A DNA stretch of 37,307 bases from Treponema sp. (GCA_031256445.1 JAIRQN010000072.1:1-37307), one strand, 5' to 3'. Positions 18,501 through 27,589 are shown, numbered from the stretch's first letter. Notes: generated by a model from the sequence alone, not told the origin. Numbers and translations: made by a program.

Positions 18501-18726
18501 CTCCCGGGATTACCGAGAGCGCGTCTTCCAGAGGTATGGTTACATTACGCTCCATTTCTGAAGCGTCAATTCCATAATGTTTTATTTTTATTACATAAGA
18601 GTCTCCTGCGTTTTCATTTATTTTTTCACCTGAATTATTAATGACAAATAACGATACGGCGCAAATACCGGCCAGAATACACAAACTCATCTTTTTTCTT
18701 TTAAGCCGCGAAACAGAAAAAATCAT
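15538..18726 (-). CDS. RND efflux transporter, second subunit
   Basis: A 1062-aa inner-membrane RND (HAE/AcrB-like) permease that would use the proton gradient to drive export. The start is the ATG at 18726: it overlaps the TGA of the preceding RND gene as ATGA and has GGAGG 6 nt upstream. An upstream ATG at 18750 lies 5' of that site. An N-terminal membrane anchor is followed by a porter domain (VTIPLEDALSVIPGV), membrane helices about 350-530, a second porter domain, and helices about 885-1050. In helix 4, AVDAV keeps one acidic residue where AcrB has two. In helix 10, TVNAG lacks the AcrB Lys940 equivalent. It likely pairs with the adjacent RND subunit, as in MdtBC-type heterotrimers; this is an inference. 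Confidence 0.9.
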   Translation of the reverse strand: MIFSVSRLKRKKMSLCILAGICAVSLFVINNSGEKINENAGDSYVIKIKHYGIDASEMERNVTIPLEDALSVIPGVISMQSSSENSLSSVFIRFTSGGKGRYEAVTDAAQRVYETLPLSAQRPEIFSSGSSRVPVWSASVSPAKGRGNPDDLNENLLTVQELEKILKPRLESLEGAAEVLVSGAGLKEIVIALDQEKLAAAGLNPFVAAEFLSGNDSVYSGGNLAFSGKDLIITVDGRYEAKGSSGINGAHPAGRALIPLGDGKYIELSQIAVIREQERIPDTISRLNGRKTAGIAVMGRHGADLRRLSAEIKKELSGGGAYEFTVLTDLGAEENSAFRSVLNAAVLGAVMVALTCFLLNINHFKNRMRLNYAGFFCALAVPVICLVSIAVLSICGFSVNRLMFAGIAAGVGTAVDAVILCSEKLRFMRRSSPCECLNYKHASLALNELAGPLVAGAATTIAALLPLAFSGSGEMKIIASAIAAVTFTALALSLLFLPALLLWEKDAFKKNYAERFECFIRPAAACLRHTLARISNVFYRFLAANIWFCVRFPVLILSISLIITIAAVTALYVKGADTGGYSSEDSVYAQVEFDGGLLTEEADRLLASYSDSLARNKGIKNIETRAGTGSGSILVSFDPRQTNAFLVRKMAKQIAVPGGFLFFSESSNRERYWEVFIHGDEDSKCRELARELARICAGHPVIRERVLNFKDGGKKIIFKPDAQRLAVSGAGFYEAANRIRYGVYGPVAYKRMEKDGEIDVRIRTDGKNKMRDDSETFNVTRITREETYKILVSGASGKNSAAGAAPSFYADSLMQITEDTEPSRIRRIDRRRTASITVTTAAMDPRRVREELRSLFAKLDMPPGYSVEFDPYAIRQAQALSSTVVSLLLAVVFCYMIIAAINESFTVPLLVLSAIPPSLAVPALCLVLSGSAYNSPVACAFIAVSGMTVNAGVLCVDELRRTLKKRFRQAQRSGTGGGEVELSLSIYRAIRRKMPALLSTTGTTVAGALPFLFLTEGINTLIRTLSLTGAVGIACSCICSITVIPSLLTIFSRGKLFRLCGI

Positions 18727-21700
18727 TGCTTTCCTCCGTCTGTTTTCCATTTAAAAAACCTTATTAAAACATAAGGGAAAGCAAACAGACCCGGAATTGC
18801 GGATGCCGCGAGCCCTCCAAGCATCGCGGCGGCCATTGATTTTTGCGAGTTTCCCAATGGGCTTAACACCAGCGGCAGCAATGCGAAAATTGTTGTTAAC
18901 ATTGTTATCAGAATTGCGTTGAATCGTTCGCATGCTCCGGAGAATACCGCTTCCTCCGGAGAAAAACCTTTCCGTATTTTTTCATCGCTAATTTCATAAA
19001 GCACAAGGCTGTTATTCACAACAAGGCCGAATAACGCGGCAAGCCCCAGAACAGCTCCGCAGTCAATTTTAGTCCCGGCGATAAAAAGCGCCGGACCCGC
19101 ACCCGCGAGAGAAAATGGAATGCTTACCATAAAAATCAGCGGAAGCAGAAATGATTCAAACTGTGCGCCCATTGCCATGTAAAGCAAAATAAAAACAAGA
19201 AAAATATAAACAAGAACTGAACTTTTATAACGGATAAAAACAGATTCATCGGCTCCTTTAAACCAGGAAAATTGCCGCAGAAAATCTTTTATTTCAGCCG
19301 AATATATTTTTTCTTCTTCAATGTCCGTATAGATAACATCATTGCGATCAAGCCGCGCCAGAGCCGCTTGTGCTTCCATTTTTTCTATTTTTCCAAGAGA
19401 CCCCATATACGCTATTTTGCCTTTACTGGTTAATATTGGAATATTTTCAAGATAGCTGACAGGATCATTAACGGTTAAAAGCGCCGCGTCAGCACTGCCA
19501 GCTGCGTCAGCGCTGCCAGCTGCGCCAGCGCTGCCAGCCGCTCCGGTTCCTGTTACGCGAACATTGAGCGGTTTACCGTCAATCTCCAGCCGCGATGCAA
19601 TAACTCCTTCGTTAATTATATAAAGGGTTTCCGCTATCTGCGCGGCAGACACAGAAAGATAAGCGGCGGCTTCCCTGTTCATATACATCCGCAGTTCGGG
19701 TCTTTGTCCTTTTGGCCTGAAATTAAATGGAACATTCCTTTTTTCAAATTCTTCCTGCGCGATATTTACCCTGTCAAGCAGCTCTTCGCGATCTTTTCCT
19801 TTAATTACAAATGTGCTCTGCGAAGACAGTCCCAAAAGCGCTTCCGCCCTGTCTTTGGGAAAATATGCCGTCGCGGCAATATCGTACCGCCGCAGCGCAG
19901 ATTGTATTTCAACCAACGCATTCGCCGGCTTTTCTCCCCTTTTTATTACGCACCTGAGAATCATCTCTTCTTTTTTGTAATCAATGTCTGCTCTGCGGAT
20001 TGTATCCTCTTCTTCCGCTCCGGCTCTTCCATAAACGGTTTTTATTGACGGCAGCCCTGAAATAACGCCCGATAATTCAGAAGAAATTATTTTCACATTT
20101 TCCAGTATTGTACCGGAGGGGGATAATACCGATACCCATACTTCTTCCGTATCGTCAGGATTAATAAAAACCACCGGCCTTATAAGCAATGTAAAGATTC
20201 CAGCTATACTTAAGACTGCGGCGGCGGTAAAAACCAAACCCTGACGAAAATAAAGCTTTGACAAAAAACAGGCGTATTTTTTCTCAAAGCTGCCGTCAAT
20301 AAAAACCATGCGGAATTTATTAAATATTATTTTAACTAACCGAAATCTTCCCGAAAAAATTAAATCCTTATCTGTTTTTTTATTATCCGCAGAAGAAAAA
20401 TTAAAAAACAATAAATATAATGAAGGAAGGCAAAATTGCGCGTAAAACCAGCCGGCGCATACAGCCGCCACAAGAGCAATCGCAATATCACCAAACAGAG
20501 TCCCCAATTGGCCCGGCAGGAAAATTACAGGCAAAAAAACCAGCGCGGTGGTAACTGTGGAGCCGATGCTTGAACCGGCTATTGAAAAGGCTTTATTTCC
20601 GACATCCCTGGGATCAGGTTTAATCCTGTTCCCGAAGGCGCGGTGAAGCAAATCCAGAACAATAACAGAGATATCTGAAACAAGCCCAATGCTTATCGCA
20701 AGCCCGCCAAGGCTCATGCTGTTAAGCGATCTTCCGAAAATAAAAAGGGCTGTAATGCCCGCGGATGCCGAAACAGGGATTGAAAGCGCGGCAAGCAGGC
20801 TGTATTTTAAACGCCTGATAAATATAAAAAGTACCGCAAAGACAGCGGCCGCGCCCAGAGCGGCTGATATTAAAAGATTTTTAATTCCTGCCAACAATGA
20901 AGGAGCGCTATCGCTGACAAGTTCAATTTGCGCATCACGCGAGAAAAGAGTCGCGGCTTCCTTAATCGCTTCGCTGATATCTTTTGAGAGCCGGAGAGGA
21001 TCAGCGCCGGGTCTGCGGTATATTTCCAGAGCCGCCGCTTCTTTTCCGTTATAAACAAAAACGCTTTCAAGTCTGGCGGCGGCGTTTTCAAGCCGTCCTG
21101 AATCTTCCACTCTTATTGTTCCGTTTCCGGCGGGGATGATCACCTGCGCCATTGAAGAAACTGAAGACGGCCTGCCCGAACTGGTGACAACAAGTTCCAT
21201 GTTCCCGTCCCGTGCATTTCCGGCCGGAATATCAGAGGTTTCCCGCGCCAGCATCCCGGCGAATTCCGATGGGCCGAGCCCCGCAGCCGCAAGCCGCGGC
21301 AAATCAAGCAAAATACGCTCTTCAGCCGCCTGTCCTCCGACAAGAACAACAGAACCAACTCCATCAATTTTCCTTAACCGGGCGCGCATTTCGTATTCGG
21401 CGAGATTACGCGCAAATTCAGAATTTCCGTTATGTGAACTGACAGCTATTACAGCGTGCGGCTCGCCGGCGGAATCGCCTGATATTACCATTGGCTTTCG
21501 GACGCCATGAGGAAGTCCCGGATATACCGCGTCTACAGCTTCGCGGACAAGGACAGAAGCCGCCATTGGATCGGTTCCCCACCGGAAATCCATGTTTATC
21601 AGGGATCTGTTGTCACGCGAAACACTGCGTATCCTTTCAAGTCCTTTTATCGGTGAAAATCCGTCTTCAAGAGGTATTGTAACAAGCGTTCTTAGTTCAT

Positions 21701-21872
21701 TTGCCGCCATGCCGGAATATACAGTTTCGACCGTTACGCGCGGTAAAACAAATTCTGGCAGTCTGGTAACAGGCAGATTTAAAATGGCAAATAACGTCGC
21801 TATCACCTGCGCCGCCAGTATCATAATTACAGTTACGGGGCGGCGGACAAAAATATTGATTAATCCTTTCAT
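18723..21872 (-). CDS. RND efflux transporter, first subunit
   Basis: A 1049-aa RND permease of the HAE type. It starts with the family-typical short cytoplasmic leader (MKGLINIFVRRPVTV) before membrane helix 1. Porter sequences carry TIPLEDGFSPIKGL, and helix 4 reads SIGLVSDISVIVLD, keeping one of the two AcrB aspartates. Helix 10 has GLVVNNSLVLYE, an Asn-Asn variant instead of the AcrB Lys. The ATG follows GGGGAG by only 1 nt, which is tight, but no other start gives a family-like N-terminus; coupling to the gene ending 6 nt upstream is likely. An 18-bp triplicated Ala/Gly/Ser-rich insert is present near residues 778-795. It is followed by the second RND gene with an ATGA overlap. Confidence 0.93.
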   Translation of the reverse strand: MKGLINIFVRRPVTVIMILAAQVIATLFAILNLPVTRLPEFVLPRVTVETVYSGMAANELRTLVTIPLEDGFSPIKGLERIRSVSRDNRSLINMDFRWGTDPMAASVLVREAVDAVYPGLPHGVRKPMVISGDSAGEPHAVIAVSSHNGNSEFARNLAEYEMRARLRKIDGVGSVVLVGGQAAEERILLDLPRLAAAGLGPSEFAGMLARETSDIPAGNARDGNMELVVTSSGRPSSVSSMAQVIIPAGNGTIRVEDSGRLENAAARLESVFVYNGKEAAALEIYRRPGADPLRLSKDISEAIKEAATLFSRDAQIELVSDSAPSLLAGIKNLLISAALGAAAVFAVLFIFIRRLKYSLLAALSIPVSASAGITALFIFGRSLNSMSLGGLAISIGLVSDISVIVLDLLHRAFGNRIKPDPRDVGNKAFSIAGSSIGSTVTTALVFLPVIFLPGQLGTLFGDIAIALVAAVCAGWFYAQFCLPSLYLLFFNFSSADNKKTDKDLIFSGRFRLVKIIFNKFRMVFIDGSFEKKYACFLSKLYFRQGLVFTAAAVLSIAGIFTLLIRPVVFINPDDTEEVWVSVLSPSGTILENVKIISSELSGVISGLPSIKTVYGRAGAEEEDTIRRADIDYKKEEMILRCVIKRGEKPANALVEIQSALRRYDIAATAYFPKDRAEALLGLSSQSTFVIKGKDREELLDRVNIAQEEFEKRNVPFNFRPKGQRPELRMYMNREAAAYLSVSAAQIAETLYIINEGVIASRLEIDGKPLNVRVTGTGAAGSAGAAGSADAAGSADAALLTVNDPVSYLENIPILTSKGKIAYMGSLGKIEKMEAQAALARLDRNDVIYTDIEEEKIYSAEIKDFLRQFSWFKGADESVFIRYKSSVLVYIFLVFILLYMAMGAQFESFLLPLIFMVSIPFSLAGAGPALFIAGTKIDCGAVLGLAALFGLVVNNSLVLYEISDEKIRKGFSPEEAVFSGACERFNAILITMLTTIFALLPLVLSPLGNSQKSMAAAMLGGLAASAIPGLFAFPYVLIRFFKWKTDGGKQ
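19486..19539 (-). repeat. Three 18-bp tandem repeats inside the first RND gene
   Basis: Units at 19486, 19504 and 19522 differ at only a few bases and encode AAGSAG, AAGSAD, AAGSAD. The insert is in frame, in the second porter half, and looks like slippage-generated low-complexity sequence in a surface loop. Unit number may vary between strains. Confidence 0.85.
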
Positions 21873-21878
21873 TCTCCC

Positions 21879-23402
21879 CTACTTTACAACCGAAATCCTG
21901 AATGATTTTTCATTCCTGTTTCCGTATGAATCTGCAAGTCCGCGTTCTATCAAAAAATTAACAATTCCATAGTTGATATAATTGGTAAGTATCCCGGTAA
22001 TTTCCATGCGCTGATAATTCTCCCAGCCTGCCGCCGCTTCAGAGACTGAAAAATTTTCAGTCTTTATATTACGCGCGGAAAAATCGAGAACCCTGTTTGT
22101 CGTTTCTATTCTGAAAAGTTCCATTACGGAAAAGGGTTCAACGCGCGCTCCCTGCGCTGCGTCAAAATAAAGCTCTATCCATGTATTCACATTTTCACCT
22201 GATGGATAATTGATTTCATCCTTTACCGGAAAATTTTCGAATAACGACTCTATCCCGTACGAAACAAGCTCTTTATCATTTTCATTGTCAGGCGCCATAG
22301 GCATCCTGATACCGGCGAGAGCCGGAGGTTTTGAAAATATTCCGTCGGCAAAAATCCTGAAAATATACTCTTCTTCGCTTTCGTCACCCCGGCTGTTTTT
22401 AAATCCTTTTTTAAGCCTGAAAGTAAACCGGCTTTCATGGGCGGGAATGGTTTCAAACCGGAAAATAAATTCGTCTTTTAGGCCTGGAACTGTTTCCATT
22501 ACAAGATACGGAGCATCCTCCGCTGCAAGGCAATTTTTAACAGACAAACCGTTTACAGGCTCAGAAAACAACAGACGCAGCCGATCGTCTTTTTCCCAGC
22601 CTGAATTTTCTCCGTTATGTGAATATTCACCGGTGGAAGGATTAAGGCGGATAATATCATTATTCGAAGTGATACGATCCGCGCCAATCAGATACGGTAT
22701 TTCATGATACGCGCTGACAGTGAAAACGCTTAAAAAGCCGTTCCTTAAATTCATCCCGTTGTCAGCCGTTAATGAGGTTGTAACATTTATCTCATAACGG
22801 ATATTTTCCGACCATGGTTCCAGCGGCGAAAATACGGAGATCATGCCGTCATCTTCGAGCCGCCAGACACCGTCTTTGAATGGCTTGAATGAAACATTAT
22901 CGTATACCGTCTCCAAAGTCACAGGCGCTGAGTACTCAAGACGCACTTCTGTGCGAACATCGCCGCTTTGCGCATACATATCCGGAAAGCATGAAAGAAT
23001 CTCAGGATATGTATTATCCGGCCTTGTGGAAAATTCACGTTCAAAAACCGTCTCCATGGAAAGTCCTTTGACATCGCGCGCTTCTTTCTCAAGATATAAA
23101 CGGTAATCCGTATTTATTTCCAGCGGCGCCCTTGGCGCAAAGATCATTTCTCTGCCTTCCCACAGAAATGTACCCGCGATCTGTTTATCATTTCCTGTCA
23201 GCAAAAAACGGCGTTCAACGCTTGTCCTGTCCGGATCATGGGAGAAAGTCAGGGAAACGGCCAATTCCCCTGGATCGGAGTGAAATCCTTCTCCGGGACT
23301 CCATGATATTACTTCAAAGGGAGAATCCCTTAATATGTCACACGAGTTAAAATAAAATATAATACAGAACAAAAAAGGAATTCCTAAAATTAAACGAATC
23401 AT
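21879..23402 (-). CDS. Ig-like (Big_5/SbsA-type) lipoprotein B
   Basis: A 507-aa exported lipoprotein. It has a hydrophobic leader and a lipobox-like FNSC with Cys21. After the leader come Ig-like repeats of the Big_5/SbsA kind, which have a recognisable rhythm: a Pro-rich turn, then LAVSLTFSHDPD, the ITGTFLWEGREMIFAPRAPL type, and a Tyr-Leu strand (TDYRLYLEKEARDVKG). At least three such modules are visible. The ATG at 23402 overlaps the stop of the previous gene as ATGA. The RND gene starts 6 nt after its stop. Its place between the fusion protein and the pump is unusual. The function is unknown; a periplasmic or surface scaffold is one possibility. Confidence 0.75.
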   Translation of the reverse strand: MIRLILGIPFLFCIIFYFNSCDILRDSPFEVISWSPGEGFHSDPGELAVSLTFSHDPDRTSVERRFLLTGNDKQIAGTFLWEGREMIFAPRAPLEINTDYRLYLEKEARDVKGLSMETVFEREFSTRPDNTYPEILSCFPDMYAQSGDVRTEVRLEYSAPVTLETVYDNVSFKPFKDGVWRLEDDGMISVFSPLEPWSENIRYEINVTTSLTADNGMNLRNGFLSVFTVSAYHEIPYLIGADRITSNNDIIRLNPSTGEYSHNGENSGWEKDDRLRLLFSEPVNGLSVKNCLAAEDAPYLVMETVPGLKDEFIFRFETIPAHESRFTFRLKKGFKNSRGDESEEEYIFRIFADGIFSKPPALAGIRMPMAPDNENDKELVSYGIESLFENFPVKDEINYPSGENVNTWIELYFDAAQGARVEPFSVMELFRIETTNRVLDFSARNIKTENFSVSEAAAGWENYQRMEITGILTNYINYGIVNFLIERGLADSYGNRNEKSFRISVVK

Positions 23403-24853
23403 TGCGCAGCCTCCAGGAAAATTATTATGTCTTCTTTCATATACAGCCCGCCGCCGCCTGTTATTCCGTTTTTACCGCCGGGAATTGTCAATTTATAATA
23501 ATAAGGCTCGCCGCTGTTTCCGGTTTTCAAACCTTCCCAGTACAGCTGAAGACGGTCATTGGAAATCCATCTGACATCGTAAAGCGCCGCGGAAGGAAGC
23601 GTTCCCGGGAAGAATACATTAAGTGAAATTTTTAATGCCGTATTCTGTTTTTCCTCATCATTTATCTGAAAAGAAAAACGTATTATCATATTAATCCCGC
23701 CCGTTACAGGAGCGGGATAAACCCGGAATAAATTGCCTGAACCTCTGAAATCTTCAGTGACAGCTCCGCTTCCGGCATTGAATGATAAAATGTTTAAATA
23801 GGGAATATCCGGCGTAAAATTAACCGTATAATCGCAGTCCATTTTGATTCCATCGCGATCTTTTGCGTCTCCTGAAACAATCAAAGTGTACCTTGTTTCA
23901 GGTTCCGGAGATTTTGTTATGCGATAAACAATCCGTTTTTCATCAAGACGTTCGGTTCTGCCTGTCAGAGACGGTTCAAAACGCAGTGAACGAAGCATAT
24001 TATCATCCATTTCCCTGCTGAAACTGATAATTATATCCTGTTCCGGTCCTAAACCTGTTTCAATATCCGCGCCTGTCGGAAACCAGACCCCGTTCGAGTA
24101 TATAGCGGGATATACAGCGTCAACCTGAGGAGGCGTTAATTCCATATTGGCAGTAAAATAACCTGTATAGTCTTTCAGCAATGATACGCCTTCGGCGCTT
24201 TTCGCGTTTTCACTCAGAATCCATTGGTACGACGCCAGATAAGTCAATGTCTTTTCAGGAATTACCCTGAGAATTTTTTTATCATCTGACCAATCAAATG
24301 TTTTATTGCCAAATCCGCTTATTGTCAGCGCCGATTCAACGGTAATTCTGTCCATCGGACATGAAAAATGAAATTCCGGAACAACATCATTTATTCCTGT
24401 AGATGAAAAATTTTCCGGACTGAAATATTCCAGAACAGGCGGACTGCTGTCATTAATGGCATAAAAAATAATAAACTTTTCGGCCATTAATTCTCTGCCG
24501 TCAAGAGCCCGTATCATTCCAGAGAAGTTAATCGTGTACTGTATTCCCGCGGACCATCCCGCCGAAGGCGTAAAACTGAGAACATTATTTTCCCATGAAC
24601 GATCTCCTCTGACGATTCCCGTTTCGCTGTATATATTAAAAATATTTTCAACGCCGTTTCTTTCAACTTCTGTATTAAAGCTGATCGTCACAGGGCTGTA
24701 CGCTTCAGGAAGAACAGCGCCCGATTCTCCCGGTTCAATCGCGGCTTCAATCCGGCTGAAGTCAGCAAAGAAACCGAAATCAACAGCGTCACATGAAGCA
24801 AACGCCAGGACACATAACATAACAAGCGGAAAATTATTCAATAAGCGCGACAT
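23399..24853 (-). CDS. Ig-like (Big_5/SbsA-type) lipoprotein A
   Basis: A 484-aa exported lipoprotein with lipobox FASC (Cys21) and repeated Ig-like modules. The clearest signs are PVTISFNTEVERNGVENIF, the later IIISFSREMDDNMLRSLRF, and VLSFTPSAGWSAGIQYTINF, which fit the Big_5 pattern of a sign-change strand followed by a Trp/Tyr-containing strand. It is paralogous in layout to the downstream lipoprotein B, although the two are diverged. The start at 24853 has GGGAGG 6 nt upstream and overlaps the end of the fusion-protein gene by 20 nt. The shared operon suggests both Ig-like proteins work with the transporter or its giant partner. Confidence 0.75.
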   Translation of the reverse strand: MSRLLNNFPLVMLCVLAFASCDAVDFGFFADFSRIEAAIEPGESGAVLPEAYSPVTISFNTEVERNGVENIFNIYSETGIVRGDRSWENNVLSFTPSAGWSAGIQYTINFSGMIRALDGRELMAEKFIIFYAINDSSPPVLEYFSPENFSSTGINDVVPEFHFSCPMDRITVESALTISGFGNKTFDWSDDKKILRVIPEKTLTYLASYQWILSENAKSAEGVSLLKDYTGYFTANMELTPPQVDAVYPAIYSNGVWFPTGADIETGLGPEQDIIISFSREMDDNMLRSLRFEPSLTGRTERLDEKRIVYRITKSPEPETRYTLIVSGDAKDRDGIKMDCDYTVNFTPDIPYLNILSFNAGSGAVTEDFRGSGNLFRVYPAPVTGGINMIIRFSFQINDEEKQNTALKISLNVFFPGTLPSAALYDVRWISNDRLQLYWEGLKTGNSGEPYYYKLTIPGGKNGITGGGGLYMKEDIIIFLEAAQ

Positions 24854-26180
24854 ATGTTCCCTCCCTTAAATCAGTATCAGGCCTTAAAACAATAATTTCT
24901 TCTGCGGCTACGCCTTCAATTTCGCGTTCATCGCCGTGAGCCGGACCGATTTTTATCTTCCGCTGCGCAAGCACGCTTCCGTTGACAATAAATACGCTGC
25001 CTTCGCCGTCTTTTTGCCTAAAAATTGACGATTCCGGAATGCAGATAACGCGCCTGGAGGGACCGGAAGTCACAATAACGCGCGCAAACATTCCGGGCTT
25101 TAAACCGCCATTATCCGCGTTATGCAAAAGAACCCGCACCAGAAATCCAAGGCTTTGGCTGTCCGCCTGCGGGTAAACAAGATCCACATGCCCTTCCCTG
25201 TTTTCTCCCGTTCCGTCAATAAAAACAGACGCTTTCATTCCCTTTTCCAGCCGCAGGGCGTCTTTTTCACGCATTGGAAATATTGCGTATAACGAAGCGG
25301 TGTCTATTATGCTTAAAATTTTATCCTGGACACGAACTCTCTCTCCCTCTTCGAGGTAACGGGCGCCTACTATTCCGGAAATCGGACTGATTACATTTAA
25401 TTCATTCAAAGAGATATTAACGGAAAAAAGTTCCTTTTCAGCCGCGTCCAAACCAGCCTGCGCGGCTTCAAACTCCGCCCTTAAAGTCGAAGTCATCAGC
25501 GTAACAAGCGCTTCTCTTCGTTCATCTTCGTCCAGCGGAACTGAAATTCCAGCTCTTAAAAGATCCTTGTCACGGCAGCCGATTTTCCTTATTTCCAGAT
25601 CTTTTTCCATCAGCAGAATTTGCTCCCATTCAGCGTCAAGACTGAAACGGCTGACAAGGATTGCCTCTGTATGAACGCCTCCCGCTTTAAAAAGCGTTTC
25701 CTGATTTTGATGTCTGCGTTTGTCTTCCTCCCATCTTCGCTTTGCGAGAAGCAGTTCCGCTTCGGCTTTTTCAATGTAAAGAAGCTGCGCTTCAGCCTGA
25801 AAAATCCCTTCCAGAAGCTTTGAAGAAATTAAATTGCACGCCGCAAGAGCCTGTGAATATGTCTTTTCGGCTCTTTCAACAGCAAGATGAATTTGCGGGT
25901 TTTCAAGCTGAAGAATCCGCTCTCCCTGCCTGATAAAATCCCCTTCGCGGAAATAAAGCCTGCCAATTACTGCGTCCTGCGGTGAATTAATATCTATCTT
26001 GCTGACGAATGAAAGACTGCCGAAACCGGAAGCTTCATCGGGAATTTCCCGGATAACCGCGGCAGCTGCCCTCACTTTTTTTTCCTCATCAGGCGGTATT
26101 ACAGCCTGTTTCCCGCATGAGAAGCAAAATAAAACAATCAGCTGCAATGTCAGCTGAATAATTATTTTTCTGTTAATCAT
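24834..26180 (-). CDS. RND membrane-fusion (HlyD/AcrA-family) lipoprotein
   Basis: A 448-aa periplasmic adaptor linking an RND pump to an outer-membrane channel. It is a lipoprotein (FCFSC, Cys22), as AcrA is. The first lipoyl half is at about 60-96 (VIGRLYFREGDFIRQG). A long Glu/Ala/Leu-rich alpha-hairpin covers about 97-255. The second lipoyl half is at about 258-292 (VISPISGIVGARYLEEGERV). A beta-barrel with LKPGMFARVIV and a membrane-proximal domain follow. The ATG overlaps the TolC stop as ATGA, typical of tight coupling. The hairpin looks longer than in minimal adaptors, consistent with docking to a TolC-type channel. Confidence 0.92.
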   Translation of the reverse strand: MINRKIIIQLTLQLIVLFCFSCGKQAVIPPDEEKKVRAAAAVIREIPDEASGFGSLSFVSKIDINSPQDAVIGRLYFREGDFIRQGERILQLENPQIHLAVERAEKTYSQALAACNLISSKLLEGIFQAEAQLLYIEKAEAELLLAKRRWEEDKRRHQNQETLFKAGGVHTEAILVSRFSLDAEWEQILLMEKDLEIRKIGCRDKDLLRAGISVPLDEDERREALVTLMTSTLRAEFEAAQAGLDAAEKELFSVNISLNELNVISPISGIVGARYLEEGERVRVQDKILSIIDTASLYAIFPMREKDALRLEKGMKASVFIDGTGENREGHVDLVYPQADSQSLGFLVRVLLHNADNGGLKPGMFARVIVTSGPSRRVICIPESSIFRQKDGEGSVFIVNGSVLAQRKIKIGPAHGDEREIEGVAAEEIIVLRPDTDLREGTYVALIE

Positions 26181-27589
26181 AAATTATTCCTTTTGTTAAA
26201 TTGAAATTCCTTTAATGAATCTCCAAACGACGCAAGCCCGCCCGGCTGCAGATCGAGAAACCGTTCCAGTTCGCGTTCGGCTTCCAGCAAAGCCGCGGCT
26301 GCTTCAACAACAGCGACTTCTCTCTGAGTCTGCTCAATAAGAGCTTCCATCAGCTGCAATCTGGTAATAAATCCAAGGCTGAGCCTTATTTCTTCTATCC
26401 GTGAACGTTCAGCGGCAATAGACGCCGCGTCAAGCGCCAAAACGCGTTTTCGTTCGGCAAGAACGCATTTTTCAACAGCGTTAGCTGCAATACGTCCTGC
26501 GCGTTCAAGAATAACCCTGTACCTGTCCTGTTCCATAACCAGGGCGAGTTTTGCGTGTTTCTTCTGGTACATCACAGAAGGATCAGGCGCCAGAGTAAAC
26601 GCGTTCTGAACAATGGCGGCTTTGCTGTCAGGATACTCTCCGCCCGCCTGCGCGCCGAACCGGTTCTGAAAAAGAATATTTGAGAAATCGATATTTATTC
26701 CAAGCGACCATTTAAAATGATTTAGCGGATAACGCTGCCCGTTAATTTCCAGATTTCCTGTCAGCCTTAAGCTTGGTATCCATGATTTGGACAGATATTT
26801 TATTTCGTCATTTTTTTTAAGTATTGAATAACGCATGTTTAAAATATCCGGATTTCTTTCTTTGGCCAGAACGCCTGCGTCATCAGGCGCGGGCAGCGAG
26901 GCGGCGCGGTTAACATCGATCTTTTCCGTAAGAACAGGCAGATTATCAAGCCCAAGAAGCTCCGCTAACTGCCCTTCCATCTCATATAGATCAAGCTGCA
27001 ATGAATGAATTCCGAGTTTCGCGTCTGTAAGATTAATATCCGCGTTTGCAAGATCAATTTTAAGCGCAAGGCCAAGAGAAGTCTCTTCTTTCAGAATCCG
27101 CCTTTGTTCTTCAAGCACCAGAAGAGCGGCTTTCCTGATTTCCAGTATCTCCCTGGAAAATAAAATATTCCTGTACGCTGATATTGCGTTATCTGCAATA
27201 TCAGAAGCCATTTTATCCAGAGTGGACAGGGCAAAATCAAGCTCTTTCCGCTCTATCTTTCTGGCTAACGCTATTTTACCGCCGTCAAAAAGAAGCTGAT
27301 CCGCGCCTATCCCAAAACTTTTGTAAAATGTATCCGCTCCGGAAATCTGCAGATAATCATTTTCCGAAACGCTGAAATTCAGGCGCGGAAAATATGCGCG
27401 TATACCCCATATCCATTCTCCCCTTCTGAAGCTCTGCGTAATATGCGCCTGTCTGAGTTCGATTGAAGAGGCAACCGCCAGATTCGCGGCGTCCGCATAG
27501 GAAAATGAATATTGATCATTATCGTACGCATACGCGAAAATGGCGGATAACACGACAAAGCAAAATAAAACCATGAGAAATCTATTCAT
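26177..27589 (-). CDS. TolC-family outer-membrane efflux protein
   Basis: A 470-aa outer-membrane channel component. The signal peptide ends near residue 21 (IFAYA). The mature part has the two-repeat OEP layout: helical stretches (YSFSYADAANLAVASSIEL at the start, a family signature region), beta-strand segments (PRLNFSVSENDYLQ and the second-half SWIPSLRLTGNLEING), and long coiled-coil helices at the end. The ATG at 27589 overlaps the end of the upstream lipoprotein gene by 8 nt with no strong ribosome site, so translation is probably coupled. It forms the outer part of the tripartite pump encoded just downstream. Confidence 0.9.
   Translation of the reverse strand: MNRFLMVLFCFVVLSAIFAYAYDNDQYSFSYADAANLAVASSIELRQAHITQSFRRGEWIWGIRAYFPRLNFSVSENDYLQISGADTFYKSFGIGADQLLFDGGKIALARKIERKELDFALSTLDKMASDIADNAISAYRNILFSREILEIRKAALLVLEEQRRILKEETSLGLALKIDLANADINLTDAKLGIHSLQLDLYEMEGQLAELLGLDNLPVLTEKIDVNRAASLPAPDDAGVLAKERNPDILNMRYSILKKNDEIKYLSKSWIPSLRLTGNLEINGQRYPLNHFKWSLGINIDFSNILFQNRFGAQAGGEYPDSKAAIVQNAFTLAPDPSVMYQKKHAKLALVMEQDRYRVILERAGRIAANAVEKCVLAERKRVLALDAASIAAERSRIEEIRLSLGFITRLQLMEALIEQTQREVAVVEAAAALLEAERELERFLDLQPGGLASFGDSLKEFQFNKRNNL

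Noticed and set aside
22210-22707. 165-aa open frame antisense to Ig-like lipoprotein B
   Set aside because: Shadow of a well-supported gene; no start signal and no recognisable domain.
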